From: Shewanella mesophila
GTDB lineage: Bacteria; Pseudomonadota; Gammaproteobacteria; Enterobacterales; Shewanellaceae
Assembly (NCBI RefSeq): GCF_019457515.1
Contig: NZ_CP080421.1
Location: 1,674,001 to 1,738,000, forward strand
DNA: 64,000 nucleotides
Reading direction: 5' to 3'
The notes beneath the pieces were generated by a model. That model searched no databases. It was not told where the DNA came from and saw nothing but the letters and a program-made list of their open reading frames with translations. The position numbers and the translations under genes were made by a program. Positions within the stretch are counted from its first letter, which is position 1; each line of letters opens with the position of its first letter. Below, in pieces: positions 19,775 through 29,951 of this stretch.

Positions 19775-22612
19775 TTACATCGCGAAACTAAAGGTTGCGT
19801 GGTAGTAGCGACCTACGTTGTCGTAAGAGGCTGAACCTGCACCAGTCCCAGTCGTACCGTACGGAAGATCACGGTCAAATAGGTTATCGACGCCAAATTT
19901 TAATTTAATACCGCTATCGAAAGCATACGATACCGATGCGTCAGAGATGAAATATTTTCCATATGACATGCTACTGCTAGGGTTAGGGTTCTTTTCAAGC
20001 TCTTGTGGAGTATAGAGAGAAACTCCATCAATGAATCTTGTTCTCCAATATACGCCCCAGTTATCTTTACTATAGGTTGCAGTAAAGTTTGCTTGCCAAT
20101 CAGCTTCTCCAGTCATACCTGCATACTCATTGCTCGTACCAGGTTCATTTTGGAACGGATATTCGTTGCGTTTAAGCAAGTGAGTCACCACCATGTTGGT
20201 GTTAACATCACCATTGTATAGATCAAATACATAGCCGATATCAAAATCGATACCAGCAGCTTCAAGCTTGGCAATATTTAATGATTGCGACGTCAAACTG
20301 GTTATTTCACCAGTGGCTGGATCGCGAGTAATACGCTGACAATATACGTTGTCGATGCCTGTAGTCGAGTCAAGACATTTATCAATCATGTCTTGTGCGC
20401 TTACACTTGAAATAGCGTCATCAATTACGATATTCCAGTAATCAGCTGAAATCGAAAGACCATATATGAAGTCAGGTTGATAAATGGCACCAATGGTGTA
20501 ACTTGTTGACGTTTCCTCTTTTAGATCTTCGTTACCACCACTTAGACCTTCGACTGTTGCTGAATCATAATCAGAGTTAAAGTCAGCTGGTACACCAAGC
20601 GCTGCGCAGCTAGTCTTACGAATAGCAGCTTGTTCTGGTGTTAAATCATTAAGATTGTCGAGTTTGCAAGAATCATCAATGTTAAAGAAGTTTTGCCCTA
20701 ACGCGCCAAATAACTCACCAATATTAGGGGCGCGAATAGCGCGAGAATAGGTGCTGCGTGCTCGAAGTTCATCATTAAGCTGCCAGCTTAGACCCGCTTT
20801 CCAAGTTGTAGCATCACCAATAGTGCTGTAGTCCGCATAACGAGCGGCCAGTTCAAGATCGAGTTGCTGAATAGCCGGAAGATCTGCGAGTAAAGGTATA
20901 TTCACTTCCGCAAAAATTTCTTTTACATCGTATTCGCCGCTATCTTCACCTAACACATTGAAGAAAGTACCTTCAGCATTTTTCGGCTCTTTCTGTATAG
21001 ATTCTTCTTTACGGTATTCAACCCCTGTAGAAAAGCCAATTTCGCCAGCTGGTAACTCATAAAGCATAGAGTTAGTCAAGGTTCCGCCTAATACCGTTTG
21101 TTTAATGACAGAGGTTCCTGTCGATACAGTATTGATATAATCTTGAGCTTCAGATGAGGCATTGCCTGCACCAAAAATATTGATCGGAACGCAACCATCA
21201 GCTCGTGCGTCAGCATCGCGACAAACGGCAACACCATTTTCAATGACTGAATCTAGGGCATAGGCAAAGTTCTTCTTGATCATGTTGTTTTTATTAACAC
21301 GTTCAAGATCTGTTTGGCCATAGATAGCATATGTATCGTATTCCCAGTCATCGCCGATGTAGCCAGTGAGGCCTAATACATATCGCTGTGTTTCGCGAGT
21401 ATCATCTTCGATGCGTTGCCCTATACTATCGGTAAACAGTCTAACACCGATAGAGTCTGCATTTTGAGCATCCATTAACTCGGTAACGCTGGAATGTAAA
21501 AACGCATTGTCGCGTTTTACGTTTAACGGAGTGCCAAAGAAAAACGCGGGCTGACCATAATCACTTGATTGGCTGTTGACATATTTAGCTTCAAAATAGG
21601 CTTTCATGTCTTCATTGAGCTGATAATTAGCCTTAAAGTTAATGTTATATCGCTTAAATTCAGGTTGTAAGTCTGTATATTCTCTCAAGTTAAAAGAGTC
21701 ACAATCGGCGCACTTAACGCCATCAACATTACTACCTGTATAGACATCTCGAACAGAGCCATCTGGATTAAAGGTTTTCCACCCATCTAGATTAAATACA
21801 CCATCTCTATTGATAGCGTAATAACCTGCATTAGGTGTTAATATTTTGTCTGGATCATTGGGATCTACACTTCCAGGAGCCTGATTTTGATTACGTAATT
21901 CACTGAAGGAAATTGCCGTTTGCTCTCGATCTAAGCTGCGTAATCTATCTTGGCCACTATATTCTACTGCAAATGCTACGTTACCATTGCCGCTATCAAA
22001 ATCGGTACCGTATGATAATGAGAGTTTTTCTTTTGAGTGGCTGCTCTCGCCTGCAAACCCTTTGGTTGCAGAGAACTCTAATCCTTCAATATCATCTTTT
22101 AAAATAAAGTTAACTACCCCTGTTACGGCATCTGCACCATAAATGGCCGAGGCACCACCAGTGATAACTTCTACTCGTTCAACCCAGCTACTTGGAATGG
22201 TATTAACATCCACTCGCTGCGAACCGGCTGAACTTGATACGTGGCGTTTCCCATCAACTAGAACCAAGGTTCTCGCAGTACCCATGTTACGCAAATCAAG
22301 AACGTTAAGGCCTGCTGTGCCAATGTTACGGCCAGAATTGGCCAATGAGTAAGTGCTGCCAAGAGCGGGTAATTGGTTTAGCGCTTCACCAATATTAGTC
22401 GCTCCAGTTGCTAATAATTCATCACCACTAATGACGGTTACCGGCGTTGGGGCTACTGCACCTTCTCTAATAATACGAGAACCAGTAACTTGAATCCGTT
22501 CTACCTTGTTTTCATCCGCTGCGTAAACCGCTGGTGCACTTAATGCGGCAGTTGCTGCCCCACCAATTAACACAAAGTGAACAGCTTTGGCCAATATAGA
22601 ATTTGGCTGCAT
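19775..22612 (-). CDS. TonB-dependent outer-membrane receptor
   Basis: A 945-residue receptor. Residues 1-31 are a Sec signal peptide ending in AVYA. The plug domain follows (VERIQVTGSRIIREGAVAPTPVTVISGDEL, then LNVLDLRNMGTARTLVLVDGKRHV and GASAIYGADAVTGVVNFILKD) and the rest is a beta barrel ending in an aromatic-rich strand with Phe as third-last residue. The SRI-type plug and large loops with Cys pairs (for example CADCDSF) are common in receptors for carbohydrates, peptides or other organic substrates in marine bacteria, rather than classic siderophore receptors. Substrate unknown. No partner gene is adjacent; transcribed alone. Confidence 0.88.
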   Translation of the reverse strand: MQPNSILAKAVHFVLIGGAATAALSAPAVYAADENKVERIQVTGSRIIREGAVAPTPVTVISGDELLATGATNIGEALNQLPALGSTYSLANSGRNIGTAGLNVLDLRNMGTARTLVLVDGKRHVSSSAGSQRVDVNTIPSSWVERVEVITGGASAIYGADAVTGVVNFILKDDIEGLEFSATKGFAGESSHSKEKLSLSYGTDFDSGNGNVAFAVEYSGQDRLRSLDREQTAISFSELRNQNQAPGSVDPNDPDKILTPNAGYYAINRDGVFNLDGWKTFNPDGSVRDVYTGSNVDGVKCADCDSFNLREYTDLQPEFKRYNINFKANYQLNEDMKAYFEAKYVNSQSSDYGQPAFFFGTPLNVKRDNAFLHSSVTELMDAQNADSIGVRLFTDSIGQRIEDDTRETQRYVLGLTGYIGDDWEYDTYAIYGQTDLERVNKNNMIKKNFAYALDSVIENGVAVCRDADARADGCVPINIFGAGNASSEAQDYINTVSTGTSVIKQTVLGGTLTNSMLYELPAGEIGFSTGVEYRKEESIQKEPKNAEGTFFNVLGEDSGEYDVKEIFAEVNIPLLADLPAIQQLDLELAARYADYSTIGDATTWKAGLSWQLNDELRARSTYSRAIRAPNIGELFGALGQNFFNIDDSCKLDNLNDLTPEQAAIRKTSCAALGVPADFNSDYDSATVEGLSGGNEDLKEETSTSYTIGAIYQPDFIYGLSISADYWNIVIDDAISSVSAQDMIDKCLDSTTGIDNVYCQRITRDPATGEITSLTSQSLNIAKLEAAGIDFDIGYVFDLYNGDVNTNMVVTHLLKRNEYPFQNEPGTSNEYAGMTGEADWQANFTATYSKDNWGVYWRTRFIDGVSLYTPQELEKNPNPSSSMSYGKYFISDASVSYAFDSGIKLKFGVDNLFDRDLPYGTTGTGAGSASYDNVGRYYHATFSFAM

Positions 22613-23249
22613 TTTTTTCTCCCTGAGACTTATTTTGTTTTTGATTTAATATTGATTAGTAAAAACTTTTCAAACATTTACTTATATTGAAATATCTTTA
22701 CTTCATCATTGATATAATCATAGCGAGATAACAACTGCAACATCCTCGACACAGATGAAACCTATGATAAATAGCTGTTTGATTTATCATTTTATTAACC
22801 ACGTGTTAACCTTGATGGGGTGGTGTTTATTTATTGTACGGTTTCTTGTATATCACTCTGGTTTAATTGTTATTAAATTTGATTGTTTGTGTTTTTTGTG
22901 TTTGCTTTTGACTTTTTAGTTGTTGTTAATTGTTTTTGTATTTGTTGGTTTTGGGTTTGTTAAATGGTGAGTATGTTATTTAAAAATAATCGTTAAAATT
23001 TGAAAAATATTGTGGAAATCGGTTATTTGTGAGCGCTATCTCGATAATTTTTGTTCATTACTCATTGGTAGATAGGTTGTTTTTGTTAATAGTTTGGTGT
23101 CACCATGTTGCGTTTTTGATGTTTTCCCGCTTTTAATAAACTCCAAACTCTAAAGTAGAGACTATTTGATCTTTTATTGTTGTTTATTCTATTGTTAATG
23201 ATCTGGTTTGGTGATCTGAAGCTGTGAGAAAGGAGGGTTTAATCTATTA
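22613..23249. other. AT-rich, T-biased intergenic region
   Basis: About 640 bases between two minus-strand genes. Around 22850-23000 the plus strand is markedly T- and G-rich with many TTGTT/TTTGT words. No ORF, terminator or clear operator is seen apart from the expected promoter of the receptor gene near 22620-22760. Confidence 0.5.
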
Positions 23250-24200
23250 CTAGCGGTAATGGTCGATATATTTATAAGAAACATATGCAACGATAACACT
23301 GGCAACGATTAATTCGATGATGGCTGTCATTTCTATTCCAACAGCGAAATTACTCATTCCGTATTTGGTTAGCATCCACTGATATGTTTTTAATAGGGCG
23401 GTAGCTCCTATCACCATAGGAAAAGTAAAAGCGGCATATCCTGGTGAAAACGGCAGTTTAAGCAGATGAAAAAGCGCTAAGTAGATTATGCTTGTCATCA
23501 GAATGGCGACGGTGAGCAGTAGTGTCACCACAGTCGCAGAAGGCTGTTCAACAATGGTAAGGTATCCGGCCAGACTCAGGCTTGCTGGCGCCGCCAAAAT
23601 GGCTATGGTGGGTTTTGCTGCATCTGGTATTTTTGGGCAAAAAATCAGACGATACAACATGAGTGGTAGCATGACTAAATAGCAGCCCATACCGAACATC
23701 AATGTGGCGGTTGCGAGCCAGTGGTAACCATCGTTAGGAAAGCTTACCGCTGCGACAATAATACCTATGGGGGGAACAAACCAGCTAGGTACCATCTGTT
23801 CTAGTTTGAAGTCAAGCGCGCGGTAGTAGGCAAAAATACTTAAGAAGATTAAGTGAATAGCGATGGCTATTAGCCATAGATATTTTCCTGCTACCGGATT
23901 GTGGTGCCAAAGTGTATTAGAGACTACCATCAATGCCATCGCAAAAGTCGGAATGACGCTGCCAACAACGGGGTGGGTTAACTCCTCCTTTAATACCTTA
24001 GGGTGTAGCAGAAATTTAGCCATCAATGCCGACAACAGCATGCAGGCAATGAGTGTTCCTATCGTTTGTCCCAGACCATCATATTGTGGGAGTAAACTGT
24101 CCCAAGCCCAGCCAAGGCTAGCAATTGCCAAGGCTAGACCTGCCATGGGGCTTGGTAGACTTGATGCACTACGATGAAGTGCCGTTATTCTATTTTTCAT
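23250..24200 (-). CDS. TDT family (TehA/SLAC1-like) channel or carrier
   Basis: A 316-residue membrane protein with about ten hydrophobic segments arranged as in the tellurite-resistance/dicarboxylate transporter family. HPVVGSVIPTFAMALMVVSN and PSWFVPPIGIIVAA correspond to repeated signature pairs of TehA and SLAC1-type anion channels. Possible substrates are small anions, C4-dicarboxylates or sulfite; the sequence does not decide. It is next to, and on the same strand as, the methyltransferase gene 96 bases upstream; TehA and a SAM-dependent methyltransferase (TehB) form a pair in tellurite resistance, but the methyltransferase here is not TehB-like. Confidence 0.78.
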   Translation of the reverse strand: MKNRITALHRSASSLPSPMAGLALAIASLGWAWDSLLPQYDGLGQTIGTLIACMLLSALMAKFLLHPKVLKEELTHPVVGSVIPTFAMALMVVSNTLWHHNPVAGKYLWLIAIAIHLIFLSIFAYYRALDFKLEQMVPSWFVPPIGIIVAAVSFPNDGYHWLATATLMFGMGCYLVMLPLMLYRLIFCPKIPDAAKPTIAILAAPASLSLAGYLTIVEQPSATVVTLLLTVAILMTSIIYLALFHLLKLPFSPGYAAFTFPMVIGATALLKTYQWMLTKYGMSNFAVGIEMTAIIELIVASVIVAYVSYKYIDHYR

Positions 24201-24296
24201 GGTAACCCCATTACTGATTCATTCTATGTTGCTCATAATAGGGTCTGTATATTGATCATAAAATTTGATTATTTTTAATTACAGATTAATAAAACC

Positions 24297-25370
24297 TTAT
24301 GGCTTGAGCTTGCAACGTAACAGGGTATGCCCTAAACCAATGTTGTCGATGTCTTCATCAACGTATAATCCAGCTTGAGAGATCAGCTTGAGCATCTCTT
24401 TGGAGTGATACATGCGGCTGTTGCCATTGGCCATGGCGGTAAAATAAAGAGATGTTGCGTTGACACAGTAAGCGCCAGCTTCAAAAGGTTGTCTGTCCCA
24501 ATAGGTTTCTAAAATGCATAACTCGCTATTGGAATGCATATTGGCGGCGGTACTGCGTAAGATGGTAAGAATTTGTTCTTCATTAAAGCAGTCTAAGAAC
24601 TGACTCATCCAATAGAGATCACCACCATTAGCAAAAGGACTGCTTTCGTCTAACAGATCACACTCAAAACCCTTAATTCGGCTGATGAGATTATGTCGCT
24701 TAGCATTAGATAGGGCGACGCGAAGTTGTCCTGGAAGATCCATAATAGTGACGACGACATCTGGATCATAAGTGGTACAGGCAAGGGCCCACTTCCCCGT
24801 ATTTCCGCCAATATCGACTATGGTTTTAGGGGTATTCTTAAAGATCAATGGCAGCAATACATCAAATGCGTGATCAGAATAATAGTGGTCAAACTCAAAC
24901 CAGCTTTTTTTTACCTGTTCGGGGAGCTCGCTTAAACTCGGATAGATAGTTGGCCAATCTCCAAAGATTTTAAGGCCGTTGGCTTTGCCTTCGACTAAAG
25001 ACGATTCTAATTCAAATAAACCTTGGTAGCAGACATCGTGGATGAAATTGAGGTTAGTTTGCGCCATATTGTCATGAAGCATGAAATGGCCGATCTTATC
25101 TAAACGGTACTGGTCGTCTTCCTTCCACAGCAATCCCATGCTTAAACCCATATCCAGTAGAACGGTAATCGCATATGTGGACAGCTGACACTGAGATGCA
25201 ATCTGCTCTTTAGTACTGTCTATGCCGTTAGCGCTATCGATATACTTTAAGATATTAAATTTTAGCAAGCAGCGTGCAACTTGAAATGCCACGGGGGCGA
25301 AGGCTATTTTTTGTGCTTCGAATTTTGCATCAAATGCATTGATAGATTTTGGTTTTTGGTAAAATGTCAT
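24297..25370 (-). CDS. SAM-dependent O-methyltransferase (class I, plant-type fold)
   Basis: A 357-residue protein with an N-terminal dimerisation and winged-helix part (residues about 20-110, with IASQCQLSTYAITVLLDMGLSMGLL) and a C-terminal methyltransferase domain with the SAM motif IVDIGGNTGKWALAC (about 186-200) and VTIMDLPGQ. This layout is that of small-molecule O-methyltransferases acting on aromatic or polyketide substrates. Substrate unknown. A TetR regulator gene is divergent 274 bases upstream and may control it and the TDT gene downstream. Confidence 0.75.
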   Translation of the reverse strand: MTFYQKPKSINAFDAKFEAQKIAFAPVAFQVARCLLKFNILKYIDSANGIDSTKEQIASQCQLSTYAITVLLDMGLSMGLLWKEDDQYRLDKIGHFMLHDNMAQTNLNFIHDVCYQGLFELESSLVEGKANGLKIFGDWPTIYPSLSELPEQVKKSWFEFDHYYSDHAFDVLLPLIFKNTPKTIVDIGGNTGKWALACTTYDPDVVVTIMDLPGQLRVALSNAKRHNLISRIKGFECDLLDESSPFANGGDLYWMSQFLDCFNEEQILTILRSTAANMHSNSELCILETYWDRQPFEAGAYCVNATSLYFTAMANGNSRMYHSKEMLKLISQAGLYVDEDIDNIGLGHTLLRCKLKP

Positions 25371-25644
25371 TAGTAAGAAAGCTCTGTGAATAGGAGGTGG
25401 TCAATTGCTAACTGGACTTTACTCTTATCTTTCACTCGAGGCATTAGGCAACTTATTGTTAGTCGAGCTAGCTCTCGAAATTACTATTTAACCTCCACTT
25501 TTTGACAATAGATCTGTCGTTTATTCCTTTGTAGGTGCGATACCAAGATGTTAAACAAGGTGCTATTCGTCTAGTCGCGCATGATACCAAGTGATAATAT
25601 CATGCCGATAATAGGATGCGAAACCATGTGTTGAGGAGTTATTG

Positions 25645-26346
25645 ATGCTGCTGCCGTTACGTTATGTAGGGAGAAGAACACATAGATCAGATGGTGAGGC
25701 TAGACGTGTTGCCATTTTAGAAGCCACTCTGAGGCTAATCGTCAAGGAGGGGATCCGTGGCGTTCGTCATCGCGCCGTGGCGCTGGAGGCTAATGTTCCT
25801 TTGGCGTCGACGACCTATTATTTTAAAGACATTAAAGATCTCATTAGTGATGCTTTGACTTACTTTGCCGAAAAAACGCTGTGGATGAACAACACACTTG
25901 AACAAAAAAGCTTTCAATTATTACAAACCCTGAAGCAGGCGGGCGATCAAGTATCGCGTAAAGCGCTCGCGGATAACTTATCGTTGTTTATTTGTGAACA
26001 TATTAAAGAGCAGGTTAGTCACAGAGACGATCGTATATTGGAGGTTGCTTTCCATGAAGAAGCATTGCGAAATCCGCAGCTCGCCTCGGCCATTCAGTCG
26101 TTAGATAATGCATTGCTCAATACTATCGAGCAGTTTTTTGTACAACTCGGTTCCTCTCAAGCAATGGCTGAGGCACACCAAGTATTAGGCCTAATTCGTT
26201 GGGTCGAATATCAAACGGTCGTCAGTGGTAAGTTAGATGAAGCGCAACTGAATGAGATCATTACTGTCTGTATTAATAATATTTTTACTAGCCCAATAGA
26301 AAGCCCTATTAGTGATAGTACCAATAGGGCTTTAACATCTAGCTAA
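25645..26346 (+). CDS. TetR family transcriptional regulator
   Basis: A 233-residue regulator. The helix-turn-helix lies at about residues 14-60: RVAILEATLRLIVKEGIRGVRHRAVALEANVPLASTTYYFKDIKDLI is the TetR_N pattern split over its recognition helix. The C-terminal ligand domain is all-helical. A TTG three bases earlier is in frame, but ATG at 25645 has GAGGAG at the right distance. It is divergent from the O-methyltransferase gene, the usual place for a local repressor. Its 3-prime end contains a hairpin that can end transcription of the convergent cysK. Confidence 0.85.
   Translation: MLLPLRYVGRRTHRSDGEARRVAILEATLRLIVKEGIRGVRHRAVALEANVPLASTTYYFKDIKDLISDALTYFAEKTLWMNNTLEQKSFQLLQTLKQAGDQVSRKALADNLSLFICEHIKEQVSHRDDRILEVAFHEEALRNPQLASAIQSLDNALLNTIEQFFVQLGSSQAMAEAHQVLGLIRWVEYQTVVSGKLDEAQLNEIITVCINNIFTSPIESPISDSTNRALTSS
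26300..26333. terminator. hairpin inside the tetR 3-prime end, probable cysK terminator
   Basis: Perfect 11-base arms AAAGCCCTATT / AATAGGGCTTT with a 12-base loop lie within the last 16 codons of the TetR gene, about 30-60 bases beyond the stop of the convergent cysK. The trailing T-tract is weak. Confidence 0.5.
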
Positions 26347-26361
26347 TGTCAGGATTGGGTG

Positions 26362-27330
26362 TTACTGAACGTTTTCAGCATCCCCAAATTGGCCTTGGAA
26401 CAGTACTGAGGAGAGATAACGCTCTGCCGCAGAAGGCAGAATAACGACGATGTTTTTACCTTCAAACTCAGGCAATGACGCGATACGGTTTGCTGCTACA
26501 ACCGCTGCGCCAGAGGAGATACCGACCAAAATGCCTTCCTCTTTCATTAGGCGTTGAGCCATCTCGATAGCATCTTCATTGCTTACCGCTTCAACGCGAT
26601 CAACCATCTCTAAATCTAAGTTACCAGGAATAAAACCAGCACCGATGCCCTGGATCTTATGCGGACCAGGCTGAATGGCTTGTCCAGCGAGAGTTTGCGC
26701 AATCACTGGCGAATCAACCGGCTCTACCGCGACAGAGGTAATGGCTTTACCTTGTACATTCTTAATGTAACGGCTGATACCTGTGATGGTTCCGCCTGTA
26801 CCGACACCAGCGACAACAACATCGACTTCGCCGTCGGTGTCATTCCAGATCTCAGGTCCAGTTGTTTTCTCATGGATCTCTGGGTTGGCTGGGTTATCAA
26901 ATTGGCCAAGAATAAGATACTTCTCTGGATCTGATTGGCGAAGCTCTTCTGCCTTATCGATAGCACCTTTCATTCCTTTCGCACCTTCTGTCAGCACTAA
27001 GTTCGCACCTAGGGCTTTAAGTAGCTTACGACGTTCTAGACTCATGGTGTTAGGCATAGTCAGGGTTAACTTATAACCACGAGCCGCTGCAACATAAGCT
27101 AGCGCAATCCCCGTGTTTCCTGATGTTGGTTCGATAAGCTCTTTATCTTTTGTGAGTAAGCCTTTTTTCTCAGCATCCCATATCATGTTTGCGCCGATAC
27201 GACATTTAACGCTAAAGCTTGGATTACGCGCTTCAACTTTTGCGAGCACCTGGCCGTTGCTAACGCGGTTTAGGCGAACAAGAGGTGTATTACCAATAGT
27301 ATGTGAATTGTCTTCGAAAATTTTACTCAT
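26362..27330 (-). CDS. cysK: cysteine synthase A (O-acetylserine sulfhydrylase)
   Basis: PLP enzyme making L-cysteine from O-acetyl-L-serine and sulfide in the cytoplasm. The length of 322 residues is standard. The PLP lysine is Lys42 in [11 protein letters not shown], the substrate loop is [10 protein letters not shown], and the phosphate-binding loop is [10 protein letters not shown]. The C terminus ends in an acidic short tail. It is near cysZ, the sulfate permease gene, as in Escherichia (cysZ-cysK), but here an RDD gene in the opposite direction separates the two. Confidence 0.96.
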   Translation of the reverse strand: MSKIFEDNSHTIGNTPLVRLNRVSNGQVLAKVEARNPSFSVKCRIGANMIWDAEKKGLLTKDKELIEPTSGNTGIALAYVAAARGYKLTLTMPNTMSLERRKLLKALGANLVLTEGAKGMKGAIDKAEELRQSDPEKYLILGQFDNPANPEIHEKTTGPEIWNDTDGEVDVVVAGVGTGGTITGISRYIKNVQGKAITSVAVEPVDSPVIAQTLAGQAIQPGPHKIQGIGAGFIPGNLDLEMVDRVEAVSNEDAIEMAQRLMKEEGILVGISSGAAVVAANRIASLPEFEGKNIVVILPSAAERYLSSVLFQGQFGDAENVQ

Positions 27331-27565
27331 GGATTGCTTGCTCCTTAATTTATACAGCTAAATCATAGTGTGCTTTTGTTGCTTTAGAAATCATAGTTTA
27401 ATCTTCTTTATTCCATTTAGTTATTAATGATGTAATATCTATCATAATTAGAAAGTGGTTAATCCTAGTGCAAAATGGATCTGATTGCTAAGTTAATGAT
27501 TAAACATAGTTTCGTTAATTCTATCGTCAAGAGATATTGCCGATTGTCTCACATGGAGTGGATGC

Positions 27566-28762
27566 GTGAGCCCGACTAAAGACCCAAAAACAATGGTAAC
27601 CCCATTTGCATTTAATATCGCTCCCAGCGTGTTGTATACGCCGCTGGCCTCACCAGTAAAGCGCGGCATAGCCATCGCTATCGATGGCTTATTAATTAGC
27701 GTATTGGCCGAGCAGGCTGGTTGGCTGTTTATCTTACTCGTTGGGTTAACCCTGTTGATTGAACGCAGAAGTCATCAAATTGGTAAAGCGTTTAAATGGG
27801 CGCTCTATTTCTCCATGTTAATAATGACGATTTGGGTGACCAGCGATAACTTGATTGAATATAAACGTGGCTCAAATGCTCAAAGTGACTCAATCAACGA
27901 CACCATAGGGATACGTGAGCCCAGTGTGAGCGCATCGTTAAAAATATTGCCCGATATTTTGGCGTTAACTATGTGTGAGACTCGTTCCTGCGCAGAGACT
28001 AAGCTCGTCAGCCTGATGGCAATCGTCGAGGGAATGTCGATAACTGCGCAAGAAAAGCGACAGATGTTGCTGCAGGTCATCTCAGAACTTGAACTTTCTC
28101 AAGAGGATATCAGCGAGCTATCACAGCTTGTCGTTAATCGATTTCCCATGGCGGCAGACTCTGAAGCCGCTTCCTCGTCTGAAGTATTAGACAGTCAAGC
28201 AGATAAGAGTAGCGATAATCTATCGCCCCAAGAGGTTGGTGCTCAATCGCCTAGTTCGCCGACTTCGAATCTTGATCGCACCCAAATATCGGGCGCCGAA
28301 CCGTTAGTTGCCGCTTCTAATGAGGTAAAGGAACAAGATAACCCGGTTGTGTTGCCTGCCAATGACCAAGATGGAATTGAGGATAATGACAAGCAACCCT
28401 ACAGCGTACTCGGATGGGCTAAAGGACTGCTCAATGACTTAGGCTTAGGTTTTGGTTGGGCGGCCTTCTATTTTACCGTGTTTACCGCGTGGTTTGACGG
28501 GCAAACATTAGGTAAGAAGCTGCTTAATATTCGGGTGATTCAGCTCGATGCCTCTAAGATATCGCTCTGGGATGCCTTTGGCCGCTACGGCGGTTATGGC
28601 GCAGGATTTGCCACAGGTTTACTTGGCTTTATGCAGATCTATTGGGATGCCAATCGTCAGGCGATACAAGATAAAATATCAGCAACAGTGGTGATTGATT
28701 TGTCAAAAACGAAACAGATCCCAGATACCAGTGCTGTCTTTTTAGGTGAAGGACAAGGTTAG
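27566..28762 (+). CDS. RDD family membrane protein with large internal insert
   Basis: The start is GTG with GGAG seven bases upstream; an ATG two bases before is out of frame. The first RDD segment begins at SPVKRGIAIAIDGLLISVL (Arg and Asp of the RDD pattern), followed by two more hydrophobic stretches up to residue about 95. Residues about 100-275 are a hydrophilic, acidic, Ser/Gln-rich insert including helical parts. The protein then returns to the RDD fold with GFGWAAFYFTVFTAWFDGQTLGKKLLNIRVI and ends at residue 398. Function unknown; RDD proteins have been linked to ion transport. Codon use is like its neighbours. Confidence 0.72.
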   Translation: MSPTKDPKTMVTPFAFNIAPSVLYTPLASPVKRGIAIAIDGLLISVLAEQAGWLFILLVGLTLLIERRSHQIGKAFKWALYFSMLIMTIWVTSDNLIEYKRGSNAQSDSINDTIGIREPSVSASLKILPDILALTMCETRSCAETKLVSLMAIVEGMSITAQEKRQMLLQVISELELSQEDISELSQLVVNRFPMAADSEAASSSEVLDSQADKSSDNLSPQEVGAQSPSSPTSNLDRTQISGAEPLVAASNEVKEQDNPVVLPANDQDGIEDNDKQPYSVLGWAKGLLNDLGLGFGWAAFYFTVFTAWFDGQTLGKKLLNIRVIQLDASKISLWDAFGRYGGYGAGFATGLLGFMQIYWDANRQAIQDKISATVVIDLSKTKQIPDTSAVFLGEGQG

Positions 28763-28787
28763 ATTAGGAAGAGCATTTAACAGTAAC

Positions 28788-28815
28788 AGGAGCGCGTCAT
28801 GATGAGCGCGCTTCT
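28788..28815. terminator. possible terminator after the RDD gene
   Basis: AGGAGCGCG and CGCGCTTCT-type arms (with a wobble pair) around a ten-base loop, followed by CTTTAGTTT. Located between the convergent RDD and cysZ genes. Confidence 0.4.
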
Positions 28816-28989
28816 TTAGTTTGTTGAAATGGAGTTTGTTTGAACGTAGCTAATTTGTATCACTAGGTTGGCTTCTTTTATTCTCGGCTAAACCTCATAT
28901 TTCAAGCCTTGTCCTCAAATTACGACATTCAAAACGCCTTGCTAAAAATCACTTTATTAAAGCGCGTTATTAAAAACCGACAATTAGCA

Positions 28990-29763
28990 CTATTCAGGGG
29001 CTATTTGATCGTTTTTATAAGCTGCACGATACTTATCGACCCACATGGAGGTGGCACCGCAAATCGCCACAGGCATGACGATAAAGTTCACAATCGGGAT
29101 CATCGAAAATAGCGTCACCGCGGCGCCGAAGCTGAAGCTGCTGCCTTTGGTTTGATTAAGGGCAAACTTCATATCTTGAAACGGTACCTTGTGGTTATCG
29201 AATGGATAATCACAGTATTGAATTGCCATCATCCACGCACTGAACAGGAACCACAACACAGGGGCTGCAGTTTGACCTATAAAGGGGACCCAAAACAAAA
29301 TTAAAAACACGATTGCCCGAGGCAGATAATATTTAAGTTTTATCCATTCGCGTCCAAGGATACGGGGCAAATCCTTAATTAAATCTGTGGTAGTGCCTGT
29401 GTTGAGATTTTTACCAGTAAGGAACTGCTCGACTTTTTCGGCGAGCAAGCCATTGAAGGGCGCCGCTATCCAGTTCATGACCGAGCTGAACACAAATGAT
29501 AAGACAACTAACAAGGTCAATACGGCTAGTGGCCATAATAAAAAGTTAAGCCAGCTCAGATAATCGGGCAGTTGGCTACTCACCCAATTAAATACCTGTT
29601 CAAGTTGCCCTATCGCAAAGTAGATCACGCAACTAAACAAGATGAGATTGACCGCCAGCGGGATAAATACAAATCGTCTTAACCCTGGCTGCTTTATTAG
29701 TCGAAAGCCATCTAGAAAATAGTTCACGCCACTTTTGGACGTAGAGCTTGCTTTTTGATTCAT
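28990..29763 (-). CDS. cysZ: sulfate transporter CysZ
   Basis: Inner-membrane sulfate permease supplying the assimilation pathway that ends at CysK. The 257-residue protein has the family layout: SGVNYFLDGFRLIKQPGLRRFVFIPLAVN at the start, two long hydrophobic hairpins and the conserved WIAAPFNGLLAEKVEQFLTG, with YCDYPFDNHKVPF in the second half. Divergent from smc, 188 bases away. In Escherichia cysZ is likewise divergent from zipA-ligA, so the neighbourhood is conserved apart from the smc insertion. Confidence 0.93.
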   Translation of the reverse strand: MNQKASSTSKSGVNYFLDGFRLIKQPGLRRFVFIPLAVNLILFSCVIYFAIGQLEQVFNWVSSQLPDYLSWLNFLLWPLAVLTLLVVLSFVFSSVMNWIAAPFNGLLAEKVEQFLTGKNLNTGTTTDLIKDLPRILGREWIKLKYYLPRAIVFLILFWVPFIGQTAAPVLWFLFSAWMMAIQYCDYPFDNHKVPFQDMKFALNQTKGSSFSFGAAVTLFSMIPIVNFIVMPVAICGATSMWVDKYRAAYKNDQIAPE

Positions 29764-29951
29764 AGTGTTATCAATGTCATCCTTATCTGTGTTAGCAACG
29801 ATTGTGTGTCAGCACAGAGCTAAAAACAAGCGCGAATTGGGCCTATTAGTGATAAAAAACGTTACAAAATGCGGCGTGCTTTGCTAAAGTGGCACCCAAT
29901 AATAACGGGTGCATTTTAAGTGCCCCTAAAGATAACGACCTAACGGGCTCA

